NCBI GenBank assembly: GCA_015152455.1
Contig: SUTY01000011.1
Coordinates: forward strand, 1 to 32,937
DNA length: 32,937 bases
Direction: 5' to 3'
Source: Cyanobacteria bacterium SIG32
GTDB taxonomy: Bacteria; Cyanobacteriota; Vampirovibrionia; Gastranaerophilales; Gastranaerophilaceae
Shown: positions 1 through 8,830 of the stretch, one piece after another
Layout of the letters: every line of letters starts with the position of its first letter
How positions within the stretch are numbered: the first letter of the stretch is position 1
Program-made: the position numbers and the translations under genes
The notes under the pieces: generated by a model
Told to the model about the DNA's origin: nothing
What the model saw: only the letters and a program-made list of their open reading frames with translations
Database searches by the model: none

Positions 1-33
1 TTTGTTATGTGAAAAACAAATTTCAAGGAAAAA

Positions 34-126
34 GTCCTCCCTTGCTAGGGAGGATTTAGGTGGGTGATTATTAACAATAATAAAAGCTCACCCACCCCCA
101 GCCCCTCCCTAGCGAGGGAGGGGAGT
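34..126. repeat. MITE-like nested palindromic element, copy A (93 bp), upstream of pilin gene
   Basis: Left end GTCCTCCCTTGCTAGGGAGGATTTAGGTGGGTG and right end CACCCACCCCCAGCCCCTCCCTAGCGAGGGAGGGGAGT are imperfect inverted repeats, and each contains its own internal palindrome. A related element is at 18382-18511. Confidence 0.75.
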
Positions 127-185
127 ACAGCTCAGTAATTAAAAAAAATAGTAGTACATATAAAAAAAATGAAAGGAAAAAAGTT

Positions 186-890
186 ATGAAAAAAACTGTA
201 AAAAACTTGATCACTTGGTCACCTAGTCACTTGATCACTTCCCCAAAATCCGCTTTTACTTTGGCAGAAGTCCTAATCACCCTAGCAATTATTGGTGTTG
301 TTGCAGCAATGACAATACCAACATTGATTAGTGACTACAAAGAAAAAGCGACAATCACAAAAGTAAAAACTTTTTATTCATTATTAAGTCAAACAATAGC
401 TTTATCAGAAGTTGATAATGGCCCCACAGCAACCTGGACATTTAGTGACGTTAATGAATTTGCAAATTACATAACGCCCTATCTGAAAATTGCTAGAGAT
501 TGCGGTCAAGACTCGGGATGTATATCTTCTGACGTTTATAAGCGCCTTAATGGAGAAGACCACACTTCCTACGACACATCCAACAGATATTACAAAATAC
601 TTTTAACAAATGGAATGAGCGTATGGTTTAGAATAAAAGATGACCCTACAAATAATGATGGCGAAGATTTAGTAGGAACATTTTGGCTAGATATTAACGG
701 AAAAAGCGCTCCAAATCAAATTGGGGTTGACACATTCACTTTTACAGCATTAAAAGACAAAGGGGTAGTACCAGATCGAGGAGATTCCTGCTATATAAAC
801 GATAAAGGATTTGGTTGCGCAGCTTACATACTTAAATATAAAAACATGGATTACCCAACTAAAGAAATCGAAGAAGAAGTTGAAGAATAA
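186..890 (+). CDS. Type IV pilin / type II secretion pseudopilin-like protein (prepilin N-terminal methylation motif)
   Basis: N-terminal KSA|FTLAEVLITLAIIGVVAAMTIPTL prepilin motif with Glu at +5; C-terminal Cys pairs; SD-like gaaaggaaa upstream. Confidence 0.9.
   Translation: MKKTVKNLITWSPSHLITSPKSAFTLAEVLITLAIIGVVAAMTIPTLISDYKEKATITKVKTFYSLLSQTIALSEVDNGPTATWTFSDVNEFANYITPYLKIARDCGQDSGCISSDVYKRLNGEDHTSYDTSNRYYKILLTNGMSVWFRIKDDPTNNDGEDLVGTFWLDINGKSAPNQIGVDTFTFTALKDKGVVPDRGDSCYINDKGFGCAAYILKYKNMDYPTKEIEEEVEE
207..238 (+). repeat. Period-8 repeat (4 units, consensus YTRRTCAC) inside prepilin leader coding sequence
   Basis: TTGATCAC TTGGTCAC CTAGTCAC TTGATCAC, translated as LITWSPSHLIT; identical in the other two complete pilins. 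Confidence 0.9.
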
Positions 891-911
891 ATTTTTTACA
901 AATATAACAGA

Positions 912-940
912 AAGAGGGTTTTGACTAACCCTCTTTTTGT
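912..940. terminator. Rho-independent terminator
   Basis: AAGAGGGTT ttgact AACCCTCTT followed by a T run. Confidence 0.75.
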
Positions 941-1146
941 CTGAAAAAATTTATATCCTTTAAATCTTTTCTATGCACTATTTGTCCACAATTTCGGCAA
1001 GAAAGGATTTCTCCTGAACTATCAATCGGCATAAAAATATGCTCACAAGATTCTTCTTCTGGTTCCTGCTCGTTCATAGGATCATACGTATTTTGTGCAA
1101 CATCTTTTTTCTTAAACTTTTTAACAATGAGTTCTAAAAAATACAT
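925..1146 (-). CDS. Small zinc-ribbon-like hypothetical protein (73 aa)
   Basis: ORF with CEH...CRNCGQ motif; ATG overlaps the cdd stop (TAATG). Confidence 0.7.
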   Translation of the reverse strand: MYFLELIVKKFKKKDVAQNTYDPMNEQEPEEESCEHIFMPIDSSGEILSCRNCGQIVHRKDLKDINFFRQKEG

Positions 1147-1529
1147 TATAGATTAAACCCTTTTGGCAAAAGTTCCTCAATAGGAGAAACAGAAAGCTCA
1201 TCACCTCGTAATGTAATTATATCCATTCCACTATCGGATTTAAACTCGTGTAAAACCTGCCTGCAAGCTCCACAAGGGTAACAATCTTCCATATTGGGAG
1301 AATAAATAGCTACAGCTTTAACTTTTTTCTCTCCGTCAACAACTGCTGAGCCAATTGCATTTCTTTCTGCGCAAATAGTCAAACCAAAACTGGAATTTTC
1401 AAAATTACAACCTTGATAAACTTTGCCATTGTCGGTCAAAACACAAGCGCCAACAGGGAAGTGAGAATACGGACAATAAGCATTCTTTGATGCCTCAATA
1501 GCTTTGTCCATTAAAATTCTATAATCCAT
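1146..1529 (-). CDS. cdd: Cytidine deaminase
   Basis: CAERNAI and PCGACRQVLHEF zinc-binding motifs; length 127 aa. Confidence 0.95.
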   Translation of the reverse strand: MDYRILMDKAIEASKNAYCPYSHFPVGACVLTDNGKVYQGCNFENSSFGLTICAERNAIGSAVVDGEKKVKAVAIYSPNMEDCYPCGACRQVLHEFKSDSGMDIITLRGDELSVSPIEELLPKGFNL

Positions 1530-1594
1530 AACTTTTCTCCTTTCGTATTATTTTACTTTATTTTTGCAAAAATATTATCCATTACACGTATGAT

Positions 1595-1605
1595 TGTGCT
1601 ATAAT
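1595..1605 (+). promoter_or_regulatory. Extended -10 (TGTGCTATAAT) 6 nt upstream of ATG 1612
   Basis: TATAAT at 1600-1605, spacer ttgatt, then ATG at 1612: leaderless configuration. Confidence 0.6.
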
Positions 1606-1611
1606 TTGATT

Positions 1612-2412
1612 ATGAAGTTTTGGGCTAAATTATTAATCACATTTTTTTTGTTAATTGGCAACTTTGCAAACGCAGAACAATATAAGGTGTTGGTTTTGCC
1701 TGTTGATTTGTTTAATGTTTGCGAAAACTACTATTGTTTTCCAGAAACATCTGAGATTTTTGCAGATGATGTTATAAATACATTCAGCCTAAATAAAAAA
1801 ATTACAACTTATAATCTTTATGAAACAAGAAAAAAAATTTTGGAAAATCCACAAATAAAATCTTATGCGATCACTGCGCTTAATCGTTTCAAAAATTCAA
1901 ATACTGTTGATTTTATAGCATTGAAAAAAATTTCAGAGATTTTTGACACAAACTCTATTCTTCTTATTTCAAGTTCAGTTAATCAAACTAATCTAAGAAG
2001 AAACATCTGGGAAATTTTGGAAATAACAACGGCTTTTGAAGCATATAATCGATTTTCATTAGAAACAAATGCCGTTTTGGTTGACAGCGTAAATGATATC
2101 GTTATGTGGAGTGGAAAATACAAACGCGCCCTTGGCGATAACGAAGCTCGATTTTGGGCAAAAAACATGGCTGATGCAACTTCTCATCTGGAAAAATTAC
2201 GCCTATATTCCAAAGAAATTCTATCAAAAGATATAACCGAAAATATTGTACTTAGATTTTATCCTAAAACAATCATAACAACAGAAATCAAACCTTCAGC
2301 ACAAACTCAAACAAAAGATTTTAGACCGAACGCGCTCGAAGGTATTAACAATAAACTACAAGATAATAAAGATTATGGCGAAATTCAAAGCGATACAATA
2401 TTTACTTTTTAA
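1612..2412 (+). CDS. Secreted protein of unknown function
   Basis: Signal peptide MKFWAKLLITFFLLIGNFANA; start moved from 1594 to the ATG after the -10 box. Confidence 0.75.
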   Translation: MKFWAKLLITFFLLIGNFANAEQYKVLVLPVDLFNVCENYYCFPETSEIFADDVINTFSLNKKITTYNLYETRKKILENPQIKSYAITALNRFKNSNTVDFIALKKISEIFDTNSILLISSSVNQTNLRRNIWEILEITTAFEAYNRFSLETNAVLVDSVNDIVMWSGKYKRALGDNEARFWAKNMADATSHLEKLRLYSKEILSKDITENIVLRFYPKTIITTEIKPSAQTQTKDFRPNALEGINNKLQDNKDYGEIQSDTIFTF

Positions 2413-2698
2413 TATTTAACGGACTTGGTTGCTTGCTTTGAGGTAAATTGTTACTTTGTTGTTCTTTTAATTTCTGATTAAACAAATTATTACGATTTTG
2501 CTGAGATTGAATATCTAAATTTACATTCTCTTTGGTTTTATCCCTCGAAGGATTTAAAATATCATCTTTCATTTCGACTTGAGCAGGAGTTTTGCCTGCA
2601 ATTGTATCTAATTCCTTTATACGCTCTTTTGCATCTATGACCGCTAGCATAACGACTGTAAAAATAGACAAGAAAATTAACACATTTTTCATAAGCAC
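2402..2698 (-). CDS. Hypothetical exported/membrane-anchored protein, Gln/Asn-rich C-terminus
   Basis: N-terminal hydrophobic segment MLMKNVLIFLSIFTVVMLAVID; aggag upstream. Confidence 0.65.
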   Translation of the reverse strand: MLMKNVLIFLSIFTVVMLAVIDAKERIKELDTIAGKTPAQVEMKDDILNPSRDKTKENVNLDIQSQQNRNNLFNQKLKEQQSNNLPQSKQPSPLNIKK

Positions 2699-2815
2699 TC
2701 CTTTATTTAAAATTTTAACAAGTTAGAAAAAAAAATAATATTAGACAACTATTTAATACTTGCACAATCTGCAGTTCAATGCTAAAATAATATTGTAAAG
2801 AAGAGGAAAATTATT

Positions 2816-2986
2816 ATGGCTAGATTAATCAGACCTACTTGGGCAGTAAGATGCGTTCAATCTGGATGCAAAACTTTATTTGAAGTCGCAAAATTAGAAG
2901 ACGGCAAACAACAAGAAGTTGTATGTCCAAATTGCGGTGAACACTACGTATATCCAATTTTGAGCGATAACGAAGACCAAGAATAA
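2816..2986 (+). CDS. 56-aa zinc-ribbon protein (not in ORF track)
   Basis: MARLIRPTWAVRCVQSGCKTLFEVAKLEDGKQQEVVCPNCGEHYVYPILSDNEDQE*; aagaggaa upstream; stop overlaps the next ATG (TAATG). Confidence 0.8.
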   Translation: MARLIRPTWAVRCVQSGCKTLFEVAKLEDGKQQEVVCPNCGEHYVYPILSDNEDQE

Positions 2987-3912
2987 TGTTTAACAATACT
3001 GATAAACGCTATAATCAGTATAGTGCACATTTAAAAAACAAATTCGGCGCCAAGGTTTATAAAATAACTCTTGACGCTGGTTTTTCATGCCCAAATCGTG
3101 ACGGAACAATTTCAACAGGCGGATGTATATTTTGTGACGAAGGCGGAAGTTTTTCTCAAGCTCATTCAAATCTTTTATCAATCGAACAACAAGTAGAAAC
3201 AGGTATTGAAACCCTATCTGCTCGATTTAAGGCTCAAAAATTTATGTCCTACTTTCAAGCCTATTCAAACACATACAAACCTGTTAAGGAACTTGAAAAA
3301 ATATATAATTCTGCACTTAACCACCCAGACATAGTAGGAATTTCAATCGGAACTCGACCAGATTGTATTGATAATGACAAATTAAATTTGATAGCTTCCC
3401 TCAAGGATGACTACTATACGTGGGTAGAATATGGACTACAATCAATACACAACAAAACTTTAGAAAAAATAAATCGAGGACACGACTTTGATTGTTTTTT
3501 AAAAGCATATGAACAAACAAAAGAAAAAGGGATCAACGTATGCGTACACGTAATTTTTGGACTTTGGGAAACTTATGACGAAATTATGCAAACAGCTCAA
3601 AAACTTGCAGATCTAAAAGTTGATGGAGTAAAAATCCATATGCTTTGCGCATTGGAAAACACAAAACTTGCAAATATCTACAGAGCCGGCGAAATTGACT
3701 TTATGAGCGAAGATGAATATGTAAAAACAACTTGTGATTTTTTGGAATATTTACCAAAAGAAACAACTATTCACAGACTTGCAGGTAACGGATTAAAACA
3801 AAACCTAATTGCGCCAAGATGGCTTGGAGCTAAGTTTGACTGTTTGAACAAAATTGACAAAGAATTTATTAAGAGAAATTCACATCAGGGCTTGAAATTT
3901 ATTTACAATTAA
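2986..3912 (+). CDS. TIGR01212-type radical SAM protein (YhcC-like)
   Basis: CPNRDGTISTGGCIFCDEGG, QAYSNTY, GTRPDC and VEYGLQS motifs typical of the YhcC family. Confidence 0.9.
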   Translation: MFNNTDKRYNQYSAHLKNKFGAKVYKITLDAGFSCPNRDGTISTGGCIFCDEGGSFSQAHSNLLSIEQQVETGIETLSARFKAQKFMSYFQAYSNTYKPVKELEKIYNSALNHPDIVGISIGTRPDCIDNDKLNLIASLKDDYYTWVEYGLQSIHNKTLEKINRGHDFDCFLKAYEQTKEKGINVCVHVIFGLWETYDEIMQTAQKLADLKVDGVKIHMLCALENTKLANIYRAGEIDFMSEDEYVKTTCDFLEYLPKETTIHRLAGNGLKQNLIAPRWLGAKFDCLNKIDKEFIKRNSHQGLKFIYN

Positions 3913-4036
3913 GTCAAAATATGTAATAATTAATGCATTAAGGTAGTTTGTAAAATTTTGTAAATTTAAAAGGGACATTCTAACAAAAAAAGAGATTTAT
4001 GTGGTTTTAACTGCTTGCAAGTAAATTGGAGAAAAT

Positions 4037-4720
4037 ATGTTAACTGTACAACCTGTAAGATTATCGCAACAATTACCTTTTAGAGGTGTAGAAGCACAAG
4101 AAAAAGAACGTTACAACTATTCTAAAGAGCAATATCAAAATGACAGATCAGCTCTTGAAGAACAACTTAATGACCTTAATTCGGTTATTGAGGATACTAA
4201 CGTTCCAAAACCTGTTCGCGCGTTCGGCAAGTTAATTTCAATTGGAATTGGTGCAGCTCTAGGTTTTGTGAGTATGAAATATGGTGCTCAAGGAATGGCA
4301 AAAGTGGTTAAAAAAGGTGCTGAAGCCGTAAGTGGAGCAATGAAAAAACCATTTATGCAAAATGTTGGCGAGAAAATTGTAAAAGGTGCTAAAGCAGTAG
4401 GCGAATTCATTGTTAAACTTTACAAAAAAGTTGCGGAATCACCATTTGGACAAGCAGTTGGAAAGTTTGTTAATAAAGTTGCAAAAGGCGTAAAAGAGTC
4501 AAAATTTGGTCAAAAAGTTGCAAAATGGGCGCAAGACTTTAAACAGTCAGATTTTGGCAAAAAAGTAGCAGAAAAAGCAGCTGCAGCTCAAAAGGCAGCA
4601 AAAGAAACCGCAGATAAAGTCACTGGTGAAAGAGTAGAAAACGGCATAGTTAATCTATTTGCAGTAAGCGGTGGCGTTTCTGGTGGAGTTTCTGCAATAC
4701 AAGAAGCAGCAAAGGAATAA
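4037..4720 (+). CDS. Hypothetical protein with amphipathic/SxFGxxV repeats
   Basis: SD ggaga; repeats ESPFGQAV, ESKFGQKV, QSDFGKKV. Confidence 0.75.
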   Translation: MLTVQPVRLSQQLPFRGVEAQEKERYNYSKEQYQNDRSALEEQLNDLNSVIEDTNVPKPVRAFGKLISIGIGAALGFVSMKYGAQGMAKVVKKGAEAVSGAMKKPFMQNVGEKIVKGAKAVGEFIVKLYKKVAESPFGQAVGKFVNKVAKGVKESKFGQKVAKWAQDFKQSDFGKKVAEKAAAAQKAAKETADKVTGERVENGIVNLFAVSGGVSGGVSAIQEAAKE

Positions 4721-4723
4721 AAA

Positions 4724-5170
4724 ATGGCAATATCAGCAGTAGGTAGTAATATAGCATATACAGGAAATCAAGACAGACAAGTTGACGTATCTGACGTTGG
4801 TGTTGCAGCCGGTGGTGCTTTCGGTGGTGTTAAATACTTAAAACAATTCAAAAAATTTGGCAAAGCTGAAGATCTTGTTCAATTAACAACACAAACAACA
4901 CAACAAATTAAACAAGCTGGTCAAGCTGGTAAACAGATCACAACTCTTTGGGGTAAAATGTTCCAAAACGCAAAACAGTATAAAACTGCAATCATTGACT
5001 GGTGCCAAAAAACAAACGTATTTAAAACATTAAAACCTGTATTTGAAAGCAAAGCATTCGCAAAAGCCTCAGGAATCGTAGGTGGTATCACAGCCGCATT
5101 CGTATTCATTTCAGGACTTGGCGAAATGGGTGAAACTTATACAAAAGCAACTAAAGTTCAAGGAGCTTAA
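4724..5170 (+). CDS. Hypothetical protein, C-terminal hydrophobic segment
   Basis: ORF 3 bp downstream of the preceding gene's stop; hydrophobic GIVGGITAAFVFISGLG. Confidence 0.7.
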   Translation: MAISAVGSNIAYTGNQDRQVDVSDVGVAAGGAFGGVKYLKQFKKFGKAEDLVQLTTQTTQQIKQAGQAGKQITTLWGKMFQNAKQYKTAIIDWCQKTNVFKTLKPVFESKAFAKASGIVGGITAAFVFISGLGEMGETYTKATKVQGA

Positions 5171-5177
5171 TTATATA

Positions 5178-5206
5178 TTGTTAAAAAAATAAAATCGTGC
5201 TAAACT
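5178..5206 (+). promoter_or_regulatory. Sigma70-like promoter, leaderless folP
   Basis: TTGTTA-N17-TAAACT ending 6 nt before ATG 5213. Confidence 0.6.
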
Positions 5207-5212
5207 TCGGTT

Positions 5213-6355
5213 ATGCGCGATTTTATTTTAAAAGAAATTACAAATACCGATATTCAACAAGAGTTAAACTCTATCGGTTTTGACAAATCTTACATTCATA
5301 AGGCTTGGGAAAAATTTGAATATAAAAACATAAAAATTTTCGGACTGACAATTCCTCAAGCTAATATTTTAAAACAAACGGCCTTATCAGTTGGCGCAGA
5401 TTGTGCGACTCATAGAGAAACAATTACAGGCAAAATTGAAACAACTGATTGCATCTTGGGTGGAAGTTTATCACAATTAGAAAAAATTGCCGATAAACTC
5501 AGCCGACAACCTTTTGGATTAAAAAATTTAGGTGCTGAAATAATAAATTTCAAAAAACACAATTGCTCAAAAACTAAAATTGTTGGGATTTTAAACATCA
5601 CTCCTGATTCTTTTTCTGACGGAGGTGAATATAACAATTTTGAAGATGCAACGAAGCATCTTACTGATTTAATCAACAACGGCGCCGATATAATTGATAT
5701 TGGAGCGGAATCTACAAAACCTGGCAACAAACCTGTTCCACAAGATGTACAATTATCAAAACTTATACCAATTTTGAATTACATAAATAACAACTTAGAA
5801 AACAAGCCCATAATCAGTATAGACACAAGAGATTCAATTGTAGCGGAAGAATGTCTAAAACTGGGAGCAAATATAATTAACGACGTTTCTGGATTTGATT
5901 ATGACAAAAATATGCCTAATATAATTGCTAAGTATAATGCAAAAGTTATTATACAACATAGCCTAGGCACGCCTGAAACAATGCAAAACACTCCTGAATA
6001 CACAAACCTTATGGACGAAATTTTCTTGGCTTTAAAGAGCAAAATTGAACTTGCAGTTTCTAATGGAATAAAACTTGAAAACATTATCATTGACCCAGGT
6101 ATTGGCTTTGGAAAAACTAGAGAACAAAATTTTGAAATAATAAACCGAATTGAAGAATTATACTCACTTGGTTGCCCTGTAATGCTTGGCATTTCACGTA
6201 AGAGCTTGCTAAATATGGCTGAAGCTGATAACTTAACAAAAGATATTTATACAGTTGCCTTAAATGCACTTGCCGTTAATAAAAAAGTGGACTACATAAG
6301 AGTCCACAATGTTAAGTTGCATAAAGATTTATTAGATATGCTTTCTAATATTTAA
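5213..6355 (+). CDS. folP: Dihydropteroate synthase with ~120-aa N-terminal extension
   Basis: GILNITPDSFSDGG, DIGAESTKPG, IIDPGIGFGKT and GISRKS motifs. Confidence 0.93.
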   Translation: MRDFILKEITNTDIQQELNSIGFDKSYIHKAWEKFEYKNIKIFGLTIPQANILKQTALSVGADCATHRETITGKIETTDCILGGSLSQLEKIADKLSRQPFGLKNLGAEIINFKKHNCSKTKIVGILNITPDSFSDGGEYNNFEDATKHLTDLINNGADIIDIGAESTKPGNKPVPQDVQLSKLIPILNYINNNLENKPIISIDTRDSIVAEECLKLGANIINDVSGFDYDKNMPNIIAKYNAKVIIQHSLGTPETMQNTPEYTNLMDEIFLALKSKIELAVSNGIKLENIIIDPGIGFGKTREQNFEIINRIEELYSLGCPVMLGISRKSLLNMAEADNLTKDIYTVALNALAVNKKVDYIRVHNVKLHKDLLDMLSNI

Positions 6356-6881
6356 GCATTGAAACGACTTTTAAATCTTTATCAAATTTTTCTCTGCCTT
6401 TTAAACCTTCTAATTCAATTAAGAACGCAATCCCTACAAGATTTCCACCTGTTTTTTTAATCAATTTACAAGCAGCTTCTGCAGTCCCACCAGTTGCCAA
6501 CAAATCATCTACAATCAATACATTAGCACCTTCAGGAATTGCATCTACGTGAATTTCTATTTTATCTGTACCATATTCTAACGAATATTCTTGTGAAATA
6601 GTCTCAGCAGGCAACTTATTTGGCTTTCTTACTGGAACAAAACCAGCACCTAACTTATAAGCCATTGGCATACCAAAAATAAAACCTCTGCTTTCAATAC
6701 CTGCAATATAGTCAATTTTAACATCTTTGAATTGATCACAAAGGTAGTCAATCATTTCTACCAAGGTTTCAGGCTCCTTTAATGCTGTTGTAATATCACG
6801 GAAAATAATTCCTTCTTTTGGGAAATTCTCAACTGCACGAATTTTATTTTTAACACTTTCAATTACATTTGTTGTTACCAT
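6345..6881 (-). CDS. apt: Adenine phosphoribosyltransferase
   Basis: FPKEGIIFRDITT, ESRGFIFG and VLIVDDLLATGGTAEA PRPP-binding motif. Confidence 0.95.
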   Translation of the reverse strand: MVTTNVIESVKNKIRAVENFPKEGIIFRDITTALKEPETLVEMIDYLCDQFKDVKIDYIAGIESRGFIFGMPMAYKLGAGFVPVRKPNKLPAETISQEYSLEYGTDKIEIHVDAIPEGANVLIVDDLLATGGTAEAACKLIKKTGGNLVGIAFLIELEGLKGREKFDKDLKVVSMLKY

Positions 6882-6891
6882 TTTTATTCTC

Positions 6892-8265
6892 CTATCTGTT
6901 AAGTAATAATTTTTTCAATTCTTCTTTTGCCTGTTTAATTTTTTGTTTAGCTCGTTGGATTGCATGTTCGTGCTGAACAAGACCGTGAGCAGTTTTTCCC
7001 CAATTCATATCTTTCTTCATGAATAAAATCTTAAATCCAATAAACAATACTAATGGGAACCAAATTATAAACAAATAAATTGATGTTTCAAATGCTTGTT
7101 TTAACGCTTGCATACGAGATAAATTATCATATCGTCTTAAACTATATCTTGCAGCAATAAAAAATCCAAGTGCAATCATACAACCAATAATCAACGAAGA
7201 ATAAAGCATATTTGACGGAGCATCTTGAATAAGAATTTTAAAACCTCGAATTATCAATTCCATAATCAACCATGCCGGCATAATGAATTCAGAAATATAA
7301 GCAACCAAATCTAAACCAACTCTCAACGGCATATCTTTAGAAGTTAACACATCACCTGCATATTCAAGATAACGTCTTATTGTACCTTCAATCCAACGCC
7401 TTCTTTGTCTGTATAAAGGAGCAAGATACATTATGCCTTCTTCATAAACAATTGCATCTTTGCAAAATCTTATACTCCAACCCTTGATATGCAATCTTGT
7501 TGACATATCCAAGTCGTCAGTAATTGTATAATTATTCCAACCATTGATATCTTCCAACGCCTCGCGTTTTATCAACTCACCATTTCCACGAAGTTCTACC
7601 GCACCTTTTACTGAATCTCTACCAACCTGAAAGTGTGTATCCATAGTCATTTCATTATTTTGACAACGAGTTAAAATATTTATATCATTATTTCTAATAA
7701 CTTTTCGTGCCTGAACTGCTCCAACATCTTTCGGCTCTAAATATGGCACCAATTTTGATAAGAAGTCTTTATCCATTCTGGCATCAGCATCAAAAACCAA
7801 AATGGCTTCACCTTTTGCAAATGCCATAGCATCATTCAAGACTGCGGATTTACCAGGAAACGCATCTTTAGGCCTAATAAAGGCTTTTACATTTGGATAT
7901 TTATTTTCTAAATCTTTAATAACAGATGCAGTATTATCCGTACTTCTATCATCTATTACTATAACTTCAAATCTTTCGTAATCTAACTGCAAAACGGTTT
8001 CTACAGTTTCTGCAATAACTGACTCCTCATTATGTGATGGAATCATAATGGTAACAAATGGTTTAAAATTCTCGTTGATAATTTGAGGATATTTTTTCAT
8101 TTGATAAGTTTTAATCTTGTACGCAATATTAGTAAATAAAGCATACAATGCCATTGCCGTTATCAAGAATGCAAGACCCCACAGTGTATTAAAATAGCTT
8201 TGGAATATGTAAATAAACACACCCAGCGCAAAAACTATAACAAATAATAATACTCTTTCTTTCAT
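6892..8265 (-). CDS. Processive family 2 glycosyltransferase (PgaC/BcsA-like membrane protein)
   Basis: VIDDRSTDNT, FDADAR, QRRRWIEG (QxxRW) and several TM segments. Confidence 0.88.
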   Translation of the reverse strand: MKERVLLFVIVFALGVFIYIFQSYFNTLWGLAFLITAMALYALFTNIAYKIKTYQMKKYPQIINENFKPFVTIMIPSHNEESVIAETVETVLQLDYERFEVIVIDDRSTDNTASVIKDLENKYPNVKAFIRPKDAFPGKSAVLNDAMAFAKGEAILVFDADARMDKDFLSKLVPYLEPKDVGAVQARKVIRNNDINILTRCQNNEMTMDTHFQVGRDSVKGAVELRGNGELIKREALEDINGWNNYTITDDLDMSTRLHIKGWSIRFCKDAIVYEEGIMYLAPLYRQRRRWIEGTIRRYLEYAGDVLTSKDMPLRVGLDLVAYISEFIMPAWLIMELIIRGFKILIQDAPSNMLYSSLIIGCMIALGFFIAARYSLRRYDNLSRMQALKQAFETSIYLFIIWFPLVLFIGFKILFMKKDMNWGKTAHGLVQHEHAIQRAKQKIKQAKEELKKLLLNR

Positions 8266-8452
8266 ACTTTAATCCCAAACAACATTGTACCAAAAACCTA
8301 AAAAAAAAGTTGGATTTTGATGTATTTATTACTTTTTGTGTAGATTTTTCGTACAAATAGATGTTTTTGAATGTTAACATATTGTAAACTACTTGCATGA
8401 TTTTAAATTAAGGCTATAATAAGCATGTACACAAATAAGAAGGAGTTTAATT

Positions 8453-8731
8453 ATGAACAAAGAAGAATTAGTACAAGAGATTGCAAAAAAAGCTAACGTA
8501 ACTCAAAAAGAAGCTGCTGAAGTTTTAAGCGCTTGGGTTGACACAATCCAAAAAACAGTTGCTAAAGGCAAAAAAGTTACTCTAGTTGGTTTTGGCACTT
8601 TTGAAGCTAGAAAAAGAGCTGCAAGAGTTGGTAGAAACCCTCAAACTGGTAAAGAACTTAAAATTGCTGCTAAAACAGTTCCTGCTTTCTCAGCTGGTAA
8701 AAAATTCAAAACTATTGTTAACGGCAAATAG
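8453..8731 (+). CDS. hup: HU family DNA-binding protein
   Basis: MNKEELVQEIAKKANVTQKEA...GFGTFEARKRAARVGRNPQTGKELKI; aaggag SD. Confidence 0.96.
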   Translation: MNKEELVQEIAKKANVTQKEAAEVLSAWVDTIQKTVAKGKKVTLVGFGTFEARKRAARVGRNPQTGKELKIAAKTVPAFSAGKKFKTIVNGK

Positions 8732-8755
8732 TTCTAGCTTTTGCTAAAAAATTGA

Positions 8756-8785
8756 AAGGTGATTGCTTTGCAATCACCTTTTTTA
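8756..8785 (+). terminator. Rho-independent terminator after HU
   Basis: AAGGTGATTGC ttt GCAATCACCTT TTTTAT. Confidence 0.9.
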
Positions 8786-8799
8786 TTTAGAAATTTATA

Positions 8800-8830
8800 T
8801 AAAAAAAATGAGCCTTAATGGCTCATCTTT
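8800..8830 (-). terminator. Rho-independent terminator after accC
   Basis: Minus strand GATGAGCC attaa GGCTCAT followed by TTTTTTTT. Confidence 0.85.

Noticed and set aside
5410-6192. Antisense ORFs inside folP, and similar antisense ORFs in accC, efp, rsgA, mutS, gpsA and ricT-like genes
   Set aside because: No SD and no recognisable domains; each lies opposite a confidently assigned gene.
8189-8398. 69-aa minus ORF overlapping the start of the glycosyltransferase
   Set aside because: Overlaps the GT start and promoter region in another frame; no homology signal.
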